Shown here: in pieces, positions 7,893 through 17,495 of the stretch
How positions within the stretch are numbered: the stretch's first letter is position 1
Layout: every line of letters starts with the position of its first letter
Source: Desulfatibacillum sp.
Lineage (GTDB): Bacteria > Desulfobacterota > Desulfobacteria > Desulfobacterales > Desulfatibacillaceae
Reading direction: 5' to 3'
Assembly: GCA_016342355.1 (NCBI GenBank)
Contig: JAEINP010000034.1
Coordinates: 1-58,446, forward strand
DNA: 58,446 nt
Position numbers and translations under genes: made by a program
Notes under the pieces: generated by a model
The model's input: only the letters and a program-made list of their open reading frames with translations
Database searches by the model: none
Told to the model about the DNA's origin: nothing

Positions 7893-9035
7893 TCAGTCCA
7901 GCATGAGCCGGAGTTTCTTGTGAGCCAATATCATCATGACCACGGCGTAGATTGTAAGCAGCAATCCGTTGATCCACAAAATTTCCAGGCCCACGCCCTT
8001 GAGATAGATGCCCCTGAGCATGGCGATAAAATACCGGGCCGGAATCAGGTAGGTGATCCCCTGGATGGGAATTGGCATGTTGTGGATGCCAAACACAAAC
8101 CCGGAAAGAAGCAGGGTGGGCATATACCCGGATATGATGGCGATCTGGTTGGCCAGGACCTGGCTTTTTAGGGCGATGCTCAACAGCAGGCCGAAAAACA
8201 GGGCGCCAAGCAAAAAGATTGAGGAGGCCAGGAAAAGCAGGCCCGGGTTTCCTCGCATGGGAACGTGGAAGATCCATCGACCCATGGCCACGGCAATGGC
8301 CACGTCGGTCAGCCCCACCACAAAATAGGGGGCGATCTTGCCCAGGATCAGTTCGGGAACCCGCAAAGGCGTGCTGATAAGCTGCTCCATGGTGCCTGTT
8401 TCCCATTCCCTGGCGATCGTCACGCTGGTCAGCATGGCGGCGATGACCACCATAACCAGGGCGATGATTCCGGGAATGATCACATTCCGGCTTCGCAAGT
8501 CCGCGTTGTACCAGGCTCGGGGCGCTAAAACCGCCTGACCGGGAAGGGCGCCTTTGTTTTTTCCCGCCATTCTAACCGCCCGGATTTTGCTATTGTAGAT
8601 CCGGCTCAGGTTGGTCACATAGCCCATGGCCAGGCTGGCGTTGTTGGTATTGGCCCCATCCACAATCACCTGGACGTCCGCGGTTTTTCCCCCAAGCACC
8701 CGGTCCCCGAAATCCCAGGGGATGACCAGGGCTACCAGGGCCTGGCCGGTATCCAGGTGTTTTTGCAGGTCCCTGTAGTTGTCCACCCCATATTTGACGG
8801 AAAAATAGGGCGATCCCTGGAAGCTGCTCAGGTAATCACGGCTTTGGGGCGTGTTGGACTGGTCCCAGATCACCGTGGGCACGTTGCTCAGGTCCATGGT
8901 CAGAGCCCATCCAAAAATGGCGATGAGAAACACGGGGATGGCGATGGCCAAAAAAAGGCTGCGCCAGTCCCTCATAAGATGGATGGATTCCTTGCGGGCC
9001 ACGGCCCTCATTCTTTGGAATTTAAAGCCTTTCAT
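7893..9035 (-). CDS. ybhS: ABC-2 type export permease (YbhS-like)
   Basis: A 380-residue permease with the same topology as its neighbour: N-terminal segment at about 28-48, a periplasmic domain containing the family-typical APRAWYNADLRSRN, then five membrane segments. The loop REWETGTMEQLISTPLRVPE matches ABC-2 exporters. Its ATG overlaps the stop of the ATPase gene by four bases (9032-9035), suggesting translational coupling and a fixed stoichiometry. In E. coli the YbhFSR complex has been linked to antibiotic and Na+/Li+ export; the physiological substrate here is unknown. Confidence 0.9.
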   Translation of the reverse strand: MKGFKFQRMRAVARKESIHLMRDWRSLFLAIAIPVFLIAIFGWALTMDLSNVPTVIWDQSNTPQSRDYLSSFQGSPYFSVKYGVDNYRDLQKHLDTGQALVALVIPWDFGDRVLGGKTADVQVIVDGANTNNASLAMGYVTNLSRIYNSKIRAVRMAGKNKGALPGQAVLAPRAWYNADLRSRNVIIPGIIALVMVVIAAMLTSVTIAREWETGTMEQLISTPLRVPELILGKIAPYFVVGLTDVAIAVAMGRWIFHVPMRGNPGLLFLASSIFLLGALFFGLLLSIALKSQVLANQIAIISGYMPTLLLSGFVFGIHNMPIPIQGITYLIPARYFIAMLRGIYLKGVGLEILWINGLLLTIYAVVMMILAHKKLRLMLD

Positions 9036-10975
9036 GCTGCTTTGCCCCGTGCTTCCTTGCGGTCTTCCGTTTCGATAAGAGAAACAAAAACGTCTTCCAT
9101 GCTAGGGAGGATCTTGTCCACGCTGAATGCTCCCATATCCCGTTTGGTCAGCAGTTTTTCAATGGCCTGTTTGATTGTGGCCGGGTCATCCACCTTCACA
9201 TGCAGGCCTGCGCCGAACAAGGCCGCATCCCGCACCCCGTCCAAAGCGGCGATGGAGTCGATTACAGCCTGGGGGCGGCGGCACCGGACATCCAGGACGG
9301 ACACGTCCAGCATTTGGGTTTTCAATCTATGAGGCGTATCCATGGCAATGATCCGGCCCTTGTATATGAGGGCCAGACGGTGGCAGTATTCCGCTTCTTC
9401 CATGTAATGGGTGGTCACGAAAACCGTCACTCCCCGGCCTGCCATATCGTAAATAAGGTCCCAGAACTTCCGGCGGCTCAGGGGGTCCACTCCGCTGGTG
9501 GGTTCGTCCAGGAACACGATGGGCGGCTTGTGCAGCACAGCGCAGGCAAGAGCCAGACGCTGTTTCCACCCGCCTGCCAAAAGACTGGTGAGATGCTTTT
9601 CCCTGCCTTCCAGGCCTGACATGGCGACAGCCCAGGTTTTTCTTTCTTCCCGGTCCTTGCCTTTCAGACCGTAAATGCCTCCGTAAAAATTAATATTTTC
9701 CTCCACCGTCAGGTCTTCGTACAATGAGAATTTCTGGCTCATGTACCCGATGTTCATCTTAATCTGTTCGGTCTGGGTGTTGATGTCGCGGCCCACGACC
9801 ATCCCTTTGCCCGAGGTGGGCGCCAGCAGACCGCAAAGCATGCGGATGGTGGTGCTTTTTCCCGCCCCGTTGGGGCCCAGGAAACCGAAGATCTGGCCCT
9901 TGGGCACGGTAAAACTGATGTTGTCCACGGCCACGAAATCCCCGAACCTCCGGGAGAGATTCTCCACCTCCACGGAATTTTCCTTGCCGTTGTTTTCATC
10001 CGGGGCTTTATGAGGCAGGGCAGGGGCGGGGGCTTTGTCCCGGGCCTCCTGCACAAGGGTTCTGATGAAAATGTCCTCCAAGCTGGGAGTGATTGGCCGG
10101 GAGCTTTTAATGGTAATCCCTTGGGGCCCCAGTATGTCCGCCACCTTTTTGCCTGCGCCTTCAAGATCCGTGCTGATTATGTGTATTGTGTCGCCAAACA
10201 GGTTCACATCCCTGGGGTCTGGCATGGCGTCCCTGATGATCTGATTGGCCCGCCATGGGTCCGAGGTCCGCACGGACAGGATTTTTCCTTCCAGGGGACG
10301 ACAGATTTCATCGGGGCGTCCTTCAGCAATGAGGCGTCCCTGGTTAAGGAGCCCAACCCGGGAACAACGTTCCGCCTCGTCCAGGTAGGCGGTGGTGACA
10401 AGAATCGCCACATTTTGGGCAAGGAGCCGGTACAGTATTTTCCAGAAATCCCGCCGACTCACCGGGTCCACGCCGTTGGTGGGTTCGTCCAGCAGCAAGA
10501 CTTTGGGTGTGTGGATGAGGGCGCACACAAGCTGGAGTTTTTGCTTCATGCCGCCGGAAAGGTTTCCGGCCAGCCTCTTTTTAAAAGGCCGCATGTTGCT
10601 GAAATCCAGTAATTCATCCATATGGCTTTGGCGGTTTTTTTGGGGCACGCCGTACAGGTCTGCGTAAAAGTCTATGTTTTCCTTCACCGAAAGGTCCGGG
10701 TAAAGCCCGAATTTCTGGCTCATGTACGCCAAGTGATCCCGCACCTCGAATTCCTGTCCCGGAAGCCCGTAACCGGCCACGCTGGCCTCGCCTTCAGTAA
10801 TGGGCAGGATGCCCGCCAGCATGCGCAGGGTGGTGGATTTCCCGGCTCCGTCGGGACCCACCAGTCCGTATATTTCCCCGGCCTTCACTTCCAGGGAAAG
10901 ACCATCCACGGCAGTCAGGTCGCCAAAGCGCCTTATGAGGGAGCGGGCCTGTATGACCGGGGCGTCCTGACTCAT
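9032..10975 (-). CDS. ybhF: Fused double ATP-binding protein of an ABC exporter (YbhF-like)
   Basis: A 647-residue protein with two complete nucleotide-binding domains. NBD1 (about 8-310) has Walker A GPDGAGKST with Lys46, signature LSGGMKQKLQL and Walker B VLLLDEPTNGVDP. NBD2 (about 335-640) has Walker A GPNGAGKST near residue 365, Walker B IVFLDEPTSGVDP and a non-canonical signature LLAGGWKQRLAL in place of LSGGQ. Tandem fusion and the altered second signature are, from memory, typical of YbhF/YhiH proteins. It overlaps the adaptor gene upstream and the permease downstream by four bases each. Confidence 0.93.
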   Translation of the reverse strand: MSQDAPVIQARSLIRRFGDLTAVDGLSLEVKAGEIYGLVGPDGAGKSTTLRMLAGILPITEGEASVAGYGLPGQEFEVRDHLAYMSQKFGLYPDLSVKENIDFYADLYGVPQKNRQSHMDELLDFSNMRPFKKRLAGNLSGGMKQKLQLVCALIHTPKVLLLDEPTNGVDPVSRRDFWKILYRLLAQNVAILVTTAYLDEAERCSRVGLLNQGRLIAEGRPDEICRPLEGKILSVRTSDPWRANQIIRDAMPDPRDVNLFGDTIHIISTDLEGAGKKVADILGPQGITIKSSRPITPSLEDIFIRTLVQEARDKAPAPALPHKAPDENNGKENSVEVENLSRRFGDFVAVDNISFTVPKGQIFGFLGPNGAGKSTTIRMLCGLLAPTSGKGMVVGRDINTQTEQIKMNIGYMSQKFSLYEDLTVEENINFYGGIYGLKGKDREERKTWAVAMSGLEGREKHLTSLLAGGWKQRLALACAVLHKPPIVFLDEPTSGVDPLSRRKFWDLIYDMAGRGVTVFVTTHYMEEAEYCHRLALIYKGRIIAMDTPHRLKTQMLDVSVLDVRCRRPQAVIDSIAALDGVRDAALFGAGLHVKVDDPATIKQAIEKLLTKRDMGAFSVDKILPSMEDVFVSLIETEDRKEARGKAA

Positions 10976-12156
10976 GGGGCTATCCTGATGACGGCGTCAG
11001 CAGGCATGCCGGGCTTGAGTTCTCCGTTCGGGTTGTCCAGTTCGATTTTTACCCGATACATGAGGTTTAACCGCTCCTCAAAAGTCTGGACAGACTTGGG
11101 CGTAAACTCGGATTCGCTGCTGATGAAACTCAATCTGCCCGGATAAATTTTGCCCGGATATGCGTCCGTGGAAACCTCCACCTCTATGCCCAGACGCAGG
11201 CGGCCAAGATCCTTTTCGCTCACAAAGGCCCGCAGCCACAAAGGGTCCATTTGCGCCAGGGTGACCACAGGCGTTCCCGGGTTCATGTAAGCCCCGGGTT
11301 CTGCGGCCTTGGTGAGTATCACTCCGTCAAAGGGGGCTTTGAGCAAAGCATCCTGAATCCTTTTTTCCGCAATCTTCACTGCCTCCCGGGCTGATTCCAT
11401 TCTGGCCCTGGCCTGGGCGATATTTTCCTTGCGCGGGCCTGCCTCCACCAGATCATAATCTGCCTGAGCCTGCTCCAAAGCTGCCCGGCCCTGGCGGATC
11501 AATTCCTTGCGGGGACCCTCCTTTACAAGAAGAAGACGCTCCTTCGCTCCCTGGACCCTTGCCTTGGCTTCCTCAAAACTGCGTTGGCTGATGTCCATCT
11601 GGGTCTGGTAAGTCTCCATGGCCTGACCGCTGATCCCTCCGGATTCAAAAATGGTATTGTAGCGATTGTAATCCGCCTGGGCCAGAGCGTACTTGCTTTC
11701 GGCCGCAAGTGCTCCAGCCTTTGCCTGCTCCAGGGCAGCCTGTGACTCCCGGATTTCCTGGTCCCGGCTGCCGTTAAGCAACTCCTGAAGCGCGGATTCC
11801 TTTTGGGACATCCTGGCTTTGGCCTGGGCCAGTTCCTCCGGCCTGCTTCCGGCCTTCAGTTCATCCAGCACGGATTGGGTGTAATTCAATTCCGCCTTGG
11901 CCTGTCGCACCTGCAACTGGAAATTGCTGTCGTCCAGTTTCGCCAGCAAATCACCCCGGGAAACCGTTTCGCCCTCGTCAACCAGCCGTTCAGACAGGAT
12001 GCCCGCCAACTCAAAACCCAGGTCCACCTGAGTCACCTCGATATTGCCAGACATCTTAATCAGGCCCGGGTCATCCCCTTCCCGGAAAAACAAGGCCCAC
12101 ACCAAGCCTCCCACCAACGCAAGCACAAGAATCACAATCCGCAAAATTTTTTTCAT
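10972..12156 (-). CDS. ybhG: HlyD-family membrane fusion protein (YbhG-like)
   Basis: A 394-residue periplasmic adaptor linking the YbhFSR pump to an outer-membrane channel. It has an N-terminal signal anchor (MKKILRIVILVLALVGGLVW), a lipoyl half-motif, a long alpha-helical hairpin (about 80-250, rich in E, A, Q and R with repeated AKARM/AQADY-type heptads), the second lipoyl half (APFDGVILTKAAEPGAYMNP), then a beta-barrel domain (RVKIELDNPNGELKPGMPA). I chose ATG 12156, one base after the TGA of the TetR gene; an in-frame GTG seven codons upstream inside that gene is less likely because it would put charged residues before the anchor. Confidence 0.9.
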   Translation of the reverse strand: MKKILRIVILVLALVGGLVWALFFREGDDPGLIKMSGNIEVTQVDLGFELAGILSERLVDEGETVSRGDLLAKLDDSNFQLQVRQAKAELNYTQSVLDELKAGSRPEELAQAKARMSQKESALQELLNGSRDQEIRESQAALEQAKAGALAAESKYALAQADYNRYNTIFESGGISGQAMETYQTQMDISQRSFEEAKARVQGAKERLLLVKEGPRKELIRQGRAALEQAQADYDLVEAGPRKENIAQARARMESAREAVKIAEKRIQDALLKAPFDGVILTKAAEPGAYMNPGTPVVTLAQMDPLWLRAFVSEKDLGRLRLGIEVEVSTDAYPGKIYPGRLSFISSESEFTPKSVQTFEERLNLMYRVKIELDNPNGELKPGMPADAVIRIAP

Positions 12157-12157
12157 G

Positions 12158-12847
12158 TCATCCAATCCCTTTCCCACCTGAACAGGCCTTTGCCGCGACC
12201 GTATTTTCCAAATTCCTGCGAATGCCCGCCATGCCGCCCAGCGAAAACCTGGTCACATGCCTGGCCAGCTCCTCCACGATTCCCGGCTCGTTTAAATCCA
12301 GGAAATTCAATCGGGTGAAGATGGGCCGGGCCATGCCATAATAAAAACATTGCCCCACAAGGCTAAGCAGACAATGGGAAATGTCCCTTTCGCTGGCCCG
12401 GGGACCCAGTATCTGGCGGATAATCTCAAACAAAACCCCGGCCGTGGGGCGGACAAACTCATCCACAAGGGAATCCATGACCGGGGAGGGGGCGGCCAAT
12501 TCCCTGGCCAGGAGTTGGGACTTTTTGGGGATTCCTTCCCCAGCCTGCTGCTCCAGCAAACGGTTCAGCAACCCCTCCACAAAAAAGGCCAACCGGTCCT
12601 CCGGCGAGGTACCTTTCGGAAAATCGCGGGTCACGGGAAACTGGTCAAAAATTGTGCTGAACAGACTATGGCACAACTCCCTGTACAATCCGACCTTGCC
12701 CCCAAAATGGTAATTGACCGAGGCGATGTTCGTGCCTGCCAAGTCGCAGATTTCCCGGACCGTGGCCCCGGAAAAACCCTCTCTGGCGAAAATTTCTCCG
12801 GCGGCGTCCAGAATCTTTCCCCGTGTGGATGTTTTTTTGGCTTCCAT
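12158..12847 (-). CDS. cecR: TetR-family regulator (CecR/YbiH-like)
   Basis: A 229-residue repressor, first gene of the efflux operon. The N-terminal helix-turn-helix (about residues 10-57) reads ATVREICDLAGTNIASVNYH, the conserved TetR pattern; the long C-terminal ligand domain (about 90-215) fits the CecR group. In E. coli cecR-ybhGFSR has the same order, and CecR represses the operon and affects sensitivity to cefoperazone and chloramphenicol. AAGGAAACC precedes the ATG. The perfect inverted repeat at 12876-12908 is its presumed operator, giving autoregulation of the whole operon. Confidence 0.9.
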   Translation of the reverse strand: MEAKKTSTRGKILDAAGEIFAREGFSGATVREICDLAGTNIASVNYHFGGKVGLYRELCHSLFSTIFDQFPVTRDFPKGTSPEDRLAFFVEGLLNRLLEQQAGEGIPKKSQLLARELAAPSPVMDSLVDEFVRPTAGVLFEIIRQILGPRASERDISHCLLSLVGQCFYYGMARPIFTRLNFLDLNEPGIVEELARHVTRFSLGGMAGIRRNLENTVAAKACSGGKGIG

Positions 12848-12875
12848 GGTTTCCTTCCAGCTTTGGTTAAATCAT

Positions 12876-12908
12876 TTTCAAACAAAAATTTAAAACATTT
12901 GTTTGAAA
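12876..12908 (-). promoter_or_regulatory. Inverted repeat, presumed CecR operator
   Basis: TTTCAAACAAA (12876-12886) and TTTGTTTGAAA (12898-12908) are perfectly complementary 11-base arms with an 11-base spacer. The site starts 29 bases upstream of the cecR ATG, where autorepression would act. Site is seen; regulator assignment is inferred. Confidence 0.65.
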
Positions 12909-13000
12909 CTGTCAAGGGCGTCAAGAAGGTTTATTGGGGAGACCTATACGGGGATTCATGGTGATATTGCATATCAGCAATTCCCTATCCGGAAATTACT

Positions 13001-13270
13001 GATTTTTTCTTTATACCCGCAAAATACCGTGTCTACCATGCTTTTGGGGTGGAACAAATCAATCCCTCCCTGCCGAACCGTCAATGGGAGTTCACCGAAA
13101 GAATGGGAGAGAAAATGGGGATTGGCACAACCAACCTGATGTCAGCCCTTGTGGAAGAATCCCAACGACTCCTTGGGGAGAATAAGTTCACCTATTGGGC
13201 GGATGTTACCCACTGGAACAGGTATGGTATGGCTGTTGCTGAAAGAATCATCGCAATAAAAAGGCCTTAA
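13001..13270 (+). pseudogene. C-terminal fragment of an SGNH-hydrolase-like (AlgX/AlgJ type) protein
   Basis: An open frame of 89 codons plus stop translates without a proper start (DFFFIPAKYRVYHAF near its left end). It ends in YWADVTHWNRYGMAVAERI. The D-x-T-H-W-N-x-x-G block is the catalytic Asp/His end of SGNH-fold O-acetyltransferase-related proteins such as AlgX/AlgJ, and F-I-P-x-K-x-R-V-Y is a typical strand of that fold. The nucleophile Ser/Gly block is absent and the frame fades upstream into the region before cecR. I read it as a decayed gene end; a GTG-initiated small protein from 13049 is a weaker alternative. Confidence 0.45.
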
Positions 13271-13721
13271 AAATTTGAGAATGGGCGAGTTCAAACATTC
13301 CCCCTGCCAGTCCTGATTTTTGTAATGCCTTAGCGCTTTTCCATTTACCGCGTTAAATTACCTGCTATGAGTTTGCATTTCCTCCCCTGATTTGCTATCC
13401 GTAGCATTGATCAACATTTCCCTGCAAATCCACCAAATTTTGTTGCGCTCTGTTTCTGTTTCGGAAATGGAAAGCCGGTCCATCAGATAGGATTGACTGC
13501 CGTCTTTTCTATCAAAAATGGGGGGTTGCATGAAAACTAGGATAGGCGCCAGGAGCAATCTCAAGCCGATCACTCTGGCGTCCATGGGAATTGGCTGGAG
13601 CAACGAGTGGAAAAACCGGAAAAAGCTTTACGATTGCAGCCTCTTGGGCATACAATGGCCGCACCTTCTCATTCACCTATTCCCTTTGGTATGCAGCCAG
13701 ACCTGATAACGGAAGATTTTC
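13271..13721. other. Gene-poor spacer before the histidine kinase
   Basis: No supported gene. An open frame without start codon runs from about 13543 and stops at 13725, overlapping the kinase ATG; its translation is Trp/Ser/Gly-rich and resembles nothing I know. GGAAG shortly before 13722 can serve the kinase. No convincing promoter or terminator is visible. Confidence 0.4.
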
Positions 13722-16700
13722 ATGAACAGTATTGCTGAAAAAAAAGGTTCCGCGGGTTTAGGCCCAAAGCTGGCCCTATGTTTTGCCGCAGTAGCAATCG
13801 TGGTTTCCGGCATTTTAACCTTGGCCTTATATTATAATGTCCGCAATCAATTACAAGACACCATAGAACAACGCCTTTTGGATACCGTTTCCATAGCGGC
13901 TCTTCAACTGGACGGGGACCTTCACTCTTCCATCCGGTCTCCTGAAAGCACAAACAAAATTTCCTACAAGAAACTCCGGGGGATTCTCCAGTCTATCCGG
14001 GCCAGGGGTACGGATGTACGGAACATTTACACCCTGCGGAAAAACCCTCAGGGCGCCCTGGTTTATGTGGTGGACGCAGGAGGGAAAGGCCAGGATACTG
14101 TCCTGCCTGACACCCCCTATACAAAGCCCCAGTCTCTTTTGGTGGAAAGGGGAGGCGATTTGGGCGAACCCATGGTGGCAGGGGGGTTTTTTACAGATGA
14201 AACCGGCACATGGCTTAAGGGTTATGCCCCATTTTACGATTCCCAGGGAAAAATTGCGGGCATCCTGGCCATGGATATTGCGGCCAGCAGCGTTCTTGCC
14301 CGCCAACGCAGTTTCTTAAGGGTAGCTCTGGGTGTTTTCGGCCTGTCCGTTGTTTTGTCAGGGGTGTTGGGCCTGCTCCTGGGCCGCCGTCTGGCTGCAC
14401 CCATCGCCCAATTGACCCGGGCGGTGAGGGCCATCAGCCAGGGGGACCTTTCCCACAGGGCCAGGGAATCAGCCCGGGACGAAACCGGGGAACTGGCCAG
14501 GGCCTTCAATGCCATGACCGAAAAACTTTCCCGGGCCGAGGATAAAATCCAGATTGAAGTCCAGGAAAAAAAAGAAGCCCAATATGCACGGGATTTAAGC
14601 GAAGAAAACTACCAAAGGCTTTACGCCACCGCCCATGTGGGCCTGTTCAAGACCCGTTTTGACAGCGATGCAATCATCACATGCAACAACCATTTCTCCC
14701 GCATGCTGGGTTATGAATCCAGCCTCGACGCTTCAGGCATTGTTCTGGGGCCTGATCGCTATGTGAACCCGGAGGATTATAAAAAACTCAGGCAGATGCT
14801 TGAAGAGATGGAAGATGTGGAGCATTTTGAAACCCTGTTCAAACGGGTGGACGGAAGTACATTCTGGATGCGTTTTTCCGTCCGCCTGACCGATGAAAGC
14901 GAGGCCGTGGAAGGCATGGCCATTGACTTCACCACGGAAAAAACCGCCATTGAACAGATCAAAAGCGCTGAAAAAAAATTCCGAGGGATATTTGAAAACG
15001 CCCAGGAAGGCTTGTTCCAATGCACGGCCCAAGGAGCTTTTGTATCCGTCAATCCAGCTATGGCCAGGATTTTGGGCTATGAATCCCCCCGGGACCTCAT
15101 GGCCTCTGTAAAACCCGGCGCCAAAGATCTTTTTGCCAGCATGGATGAATACGCCACGTTCCGGGCCGAACTGAACGCCAAGGGCAAGGTGGCTGGCATG
15201 GAGGTCCGCTTGAATATGAAGGACAGTTCCGTGAGTTGGGGATCCCTTTCCGCCAGCCTGATTTCCGGCGGAGAAAACGGCAATACCATGCTGGAAGGCA
15301 GCCTGGAAGATATTGAGGAAAGAAAACAGCACGAGGCCATGCGTCTGGCCAAAAACCAGGCAGAAGCCGCCAATCAGGAAAAAAATCGCTTTCTGGCCGC
15401 CTTGAGCCACGAAATGCGCACCCCCATGACCGCCATCATAGGCATGACCGAGTTATTAAACGAAACCGGCCTTACCCAGCAGCAAGCCCAGTATATCAAG
15501 CTCATGAAGTCCGCCAACGATCAATTGTTGAACCTCGTTAGCGACGTCATGGACATCTCCCGCGTGGAAGCCGGACGCCTGGAACTGGAAACCATCCCCT
15601 TCAACCTCCTGGAACTGGTTGAAAAAGCCTGCGAAACCATGGCGGAAAAGGCCCATGAGAAAAATCTGGAATTGGCCTGCAGCATTTCTCCCAAAACCCC
15701 CATCCATCTGATTGGGGACCCCTACCGCCTAAAGCAGGTTCTGAACAACATTATGCAGAACGCCATCAAATTCACGGAAAAAGGCGAAGTGGTGGTCACT
15801 GTGCGGGATGCCGGTCAGGGCGCCAGGAATGGCGGACACAGCATCATTGAGTTCTGCGTGTCAGACACGGGTATAGGGATTCCCCCCAAACGGCTGGCCT
15901 CGCTCTTTGACCATTTTGTCAAAGACAACAATACCGATTACCATCATTACGGAGGAACGGGCGTAGGCCTTTCCATATCGCGCAAGCTGGTGGAAATGAT
16001 GCATGGCGAGTTCACGGTCTCCAGCAAACTGGACCAGGGAAGCACCTTTTGTTTTACCGCCAGCTTCGGAGTGCAGGAAAAGGGTACAGGTCTGTTTACC
16101 AGGGTGTCGCCCCTCAAAGGCCTTTCAGTTATCGTAGCGGACCACGACCCGGAAAACCGCATTGCATTGCGGGAAATCCTCAATATGTGGGGCGCCCGTG
16201 TCACGGGTGCGGAGGACGGTCCCGCAGCCATTGAACTGCTTAAGGAAACCTGGATGCAGCCTGAACAGGCCGATCTGATCATCGTGGATCAGGATCTTCC
16301 CGGCATGGACGGGGTGGAAACCGCAGGACAGGTGAAAATGGAACACCTTTGCCCGGCCTGCATCCTTATGCTCCAGGAAAATCCCAACCCGGAGGATCTT
16401 GCCAGGGCCGGAAAAGTGGGCATCACCCATTTTGTCCAAAAACCCATCGAGCGCGCCACCCTGCTGGAAGTGATCCACAACGCCACCAAACAAGGGGTAA
16501 TGGCCGACGCGGGGGGCCAGGCCCTGCCGCCTTTGGACATCCTGCTGGCCGAGGATTCGGAAACCAACCGTTTTGTCATCCGCGCTTATCTCAAGGACAC
16601 TCCCTGGCATGTGGACATGGCTGAAAACGGCGAAAGGGCCGTGGCCAAATTTCAATCCAAGCATTATGACTTGGTACTCATGGATATCCAAATGCCCATC

Positions 16701-17255
16701 ATGGACGGATATACGGCTATCCGGGAAATCCGGGCCTGGGAAAAAGAAAACCGTAATGTGCGGACTTCCATCATCGCCACCACAATCTTCGCGGGCCAGG
16801 ATGACGAGAAGCAATGCATGGAAGCCGGCGCCAACGCCTACCTTGCCAAACCGGTGAAGAAAAAGGCTTTGCTGGCCGCCATCCTGAGCCAGATCATTGG
16901 CAGAGGCCAAGCTGTCCCCGAAGACCTTAATCTTTTCCAGGAGGTTTTCTTTCCAGGGGGAGACGAGCCCATCCTGGCTTGGGTGGACCCGGAACTGGCG
17001 GACATGGCCTCCCATTACCTGCGCACTCTTCCTGTCACCCTCCAGGACCTGCTGGATGCGGCCGCAGCCGGGGAGTTCGCCCGGGCAGCCCAGATCGGCA
17101 TGGATATCCGTAATCAAAGCAAAACCCTGGGCCTGGAAGAGGCCCAGAAAATCGGTTCCATGGTCAATGACGCCGCCATCCTGAACGATGTGAACACCAT
17201 CAAGGAATGCATGGAAAAAATGCGCATCTACCTGGAACGGGTGCAGATTGTGTAA
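13722..17255 (+). CDS. Hybrid sensor histidine kinase: Cache-HAMP-PAS-PAS-HisKA-HATPase-REC-REC with degenerate Hpt end
   Basis: A 1177-residue membrane sensor. Order: TM1 (about 18-38), periplasmic single Cache-like domain (about 40-185, with YVVDAGG and GTWLKGYAPFYDSQGKIAG), TM2 (about 193-215), HAMP (216-268), two PAS domains (about 285-405 and 412-530), HisKA with His563 in ALSHEMRTPM, HATPase with N-box NNIMQNAIKFT, DTGIGIP and GGTGVGLSISR, receiver 1 with Asp856 (VDQDLPGMDG), and receiver 2 with Asp988 (MDIQMPIMDGY). The last ~90 residues are helical like an Hpt domain but lack the phosphorylatable His: IRNQSKTLGL stands where H-x-L-K-G is expected. No cognate regulator is adjacent, so output must pass through a distant Hpt or regulator. 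The ligand is unknown, probably a small organic acid given the Cache domain. Confidence 0.92.
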   Translation: MNSIAEKKGSAGLGPKLALCFAAVAIVVSGILTLALYYNVRNQLQDTIEQRLLDTVSIAALQLDGDLHSSIRSPESTNKISYKKLRGILQSIRARGTDVRNIYTLRKNPQGALVYVVDAGGKGQDTVLPDTPYTKPQSLLVERGGDLGEPMVAGGFFTDETGTWLKGYAPFYDSQGKIAGILAMDIAASSVLARQRSFLRVALGVFGLSVVLSGVLGLLLGRRLAAPIAQLTRAVRAISQGDLSHRARESARDETGELARAFNAMTEKLSRAEDKIQIEVQEKKEAQYARDLSEENYQRLYATAHVGLFKTRFDSDAIITCNNHFSRMLGYESSLDASGIVLGPDRYVNPEDYKKLRQMLEEMEDVEHFETLFKRVDGSTFWMRFSVRLTDESEAVEGMAIDFTTEKTAIEQIKSAEKKFRGIFENAQEGLFQCTAQGAFVSVNPAMARILGYESPRDLMASVKPGAKDLFASMDEYATFRAELNAKGKVAGMEVRLNMKDSSVSWGSLSASLISGGENGNTMLEGSLEDIEERKQHEAMRLAKNQAEAANQEKNRFLAALSHEMRTPMTAIIGMTELLNETGLTQQQAQYIKLMKSANDQLLNLVSDVMDISRVEAGRLELETIPFNLLELVEKACETMAEKAHEKNLELACSISPKTPIHLIGDPYRLKQVLNNIMQNAIKFTEKGEVVVTVRDAGQGARNGGHSIIEFCVSDTGIGIPPKRLASLFDHFVKDNNTDYHHYGGTGVGLSISRKLVEMMHGEFTVSSKLDQGSTFCFTASFGVQEKGTGLFTRVSPLKGLSVIVADHDPENRIALREILNMWGARVTGAEDGPAAIELLKETWMQPEQADLIIVDQDLPGMDGVETAGQVKMEHLCPACILMLQENPNPEDLARAGKVGITHFVQKPIERATLLEVIHNATKQGVMADAGGQALPPLDILLAEDSETNRFVIRAYLKDTPWHVDMAENGERAVAKFQSKHYDLVLMDIQMPIMDGYTAIREIRAWEKENRNVRTSIIATTIFAGQDDEKQCMEAGANAYLAKPVKKKALLAAILSQIIGRGQAVPEDLNLFQEVFFPGGDEPILAWVDPELADMASHYLRTLPVTLQDLLDAAAAGEFARAAQIGMDIRNQSKTLGLEEAQKIGSMVNDAAILNDVNTIKECMEKMRIYLERVQIV

Positions 17256-17271
17256 AGGCTGGGATGAGTTT

Positions 17272-17305
17272 GGGCGGGGATGAGTTCAAAATAATAGCCC
17301 CGCCC
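17272..17305 (+). terminator. Possible terminator hairpin after the histidine kinase
   Basis: GGGCGGGG (17272-17279) pairs with CCCCGCCC (17298-17305) around an 18-base loop, 17 bases after the kinase stop. There is no T-run directly behind it, so it may instead be a transcript-stabilising 3' hairpin. Confidence 0.35.
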
Positions 17306-17495
17306 TGTGGTTGGCCAATACCCAGAGGTTGGCCCGTCGCCCGAACATGGGGTGGCTATCTGGGCAGTGCTTCTCCCCTGGTCGTGAAGGCCGGAACTGT
17401 CAGGCGATGTAAATCCCTGCTTTTTTCTCCTAAATCCACCACTTTCTTAGCAACATGCCCACCTTCCACCTTCAAAGCAGTCCCATAATGCCATT

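Noticed and set aside
13543-13725. Startless open frame ending across the histidine kinase ATG
   Set aside because: No start codon, ribosome site or recognisable motif; treated as chance, although the four-base overlap is noted.
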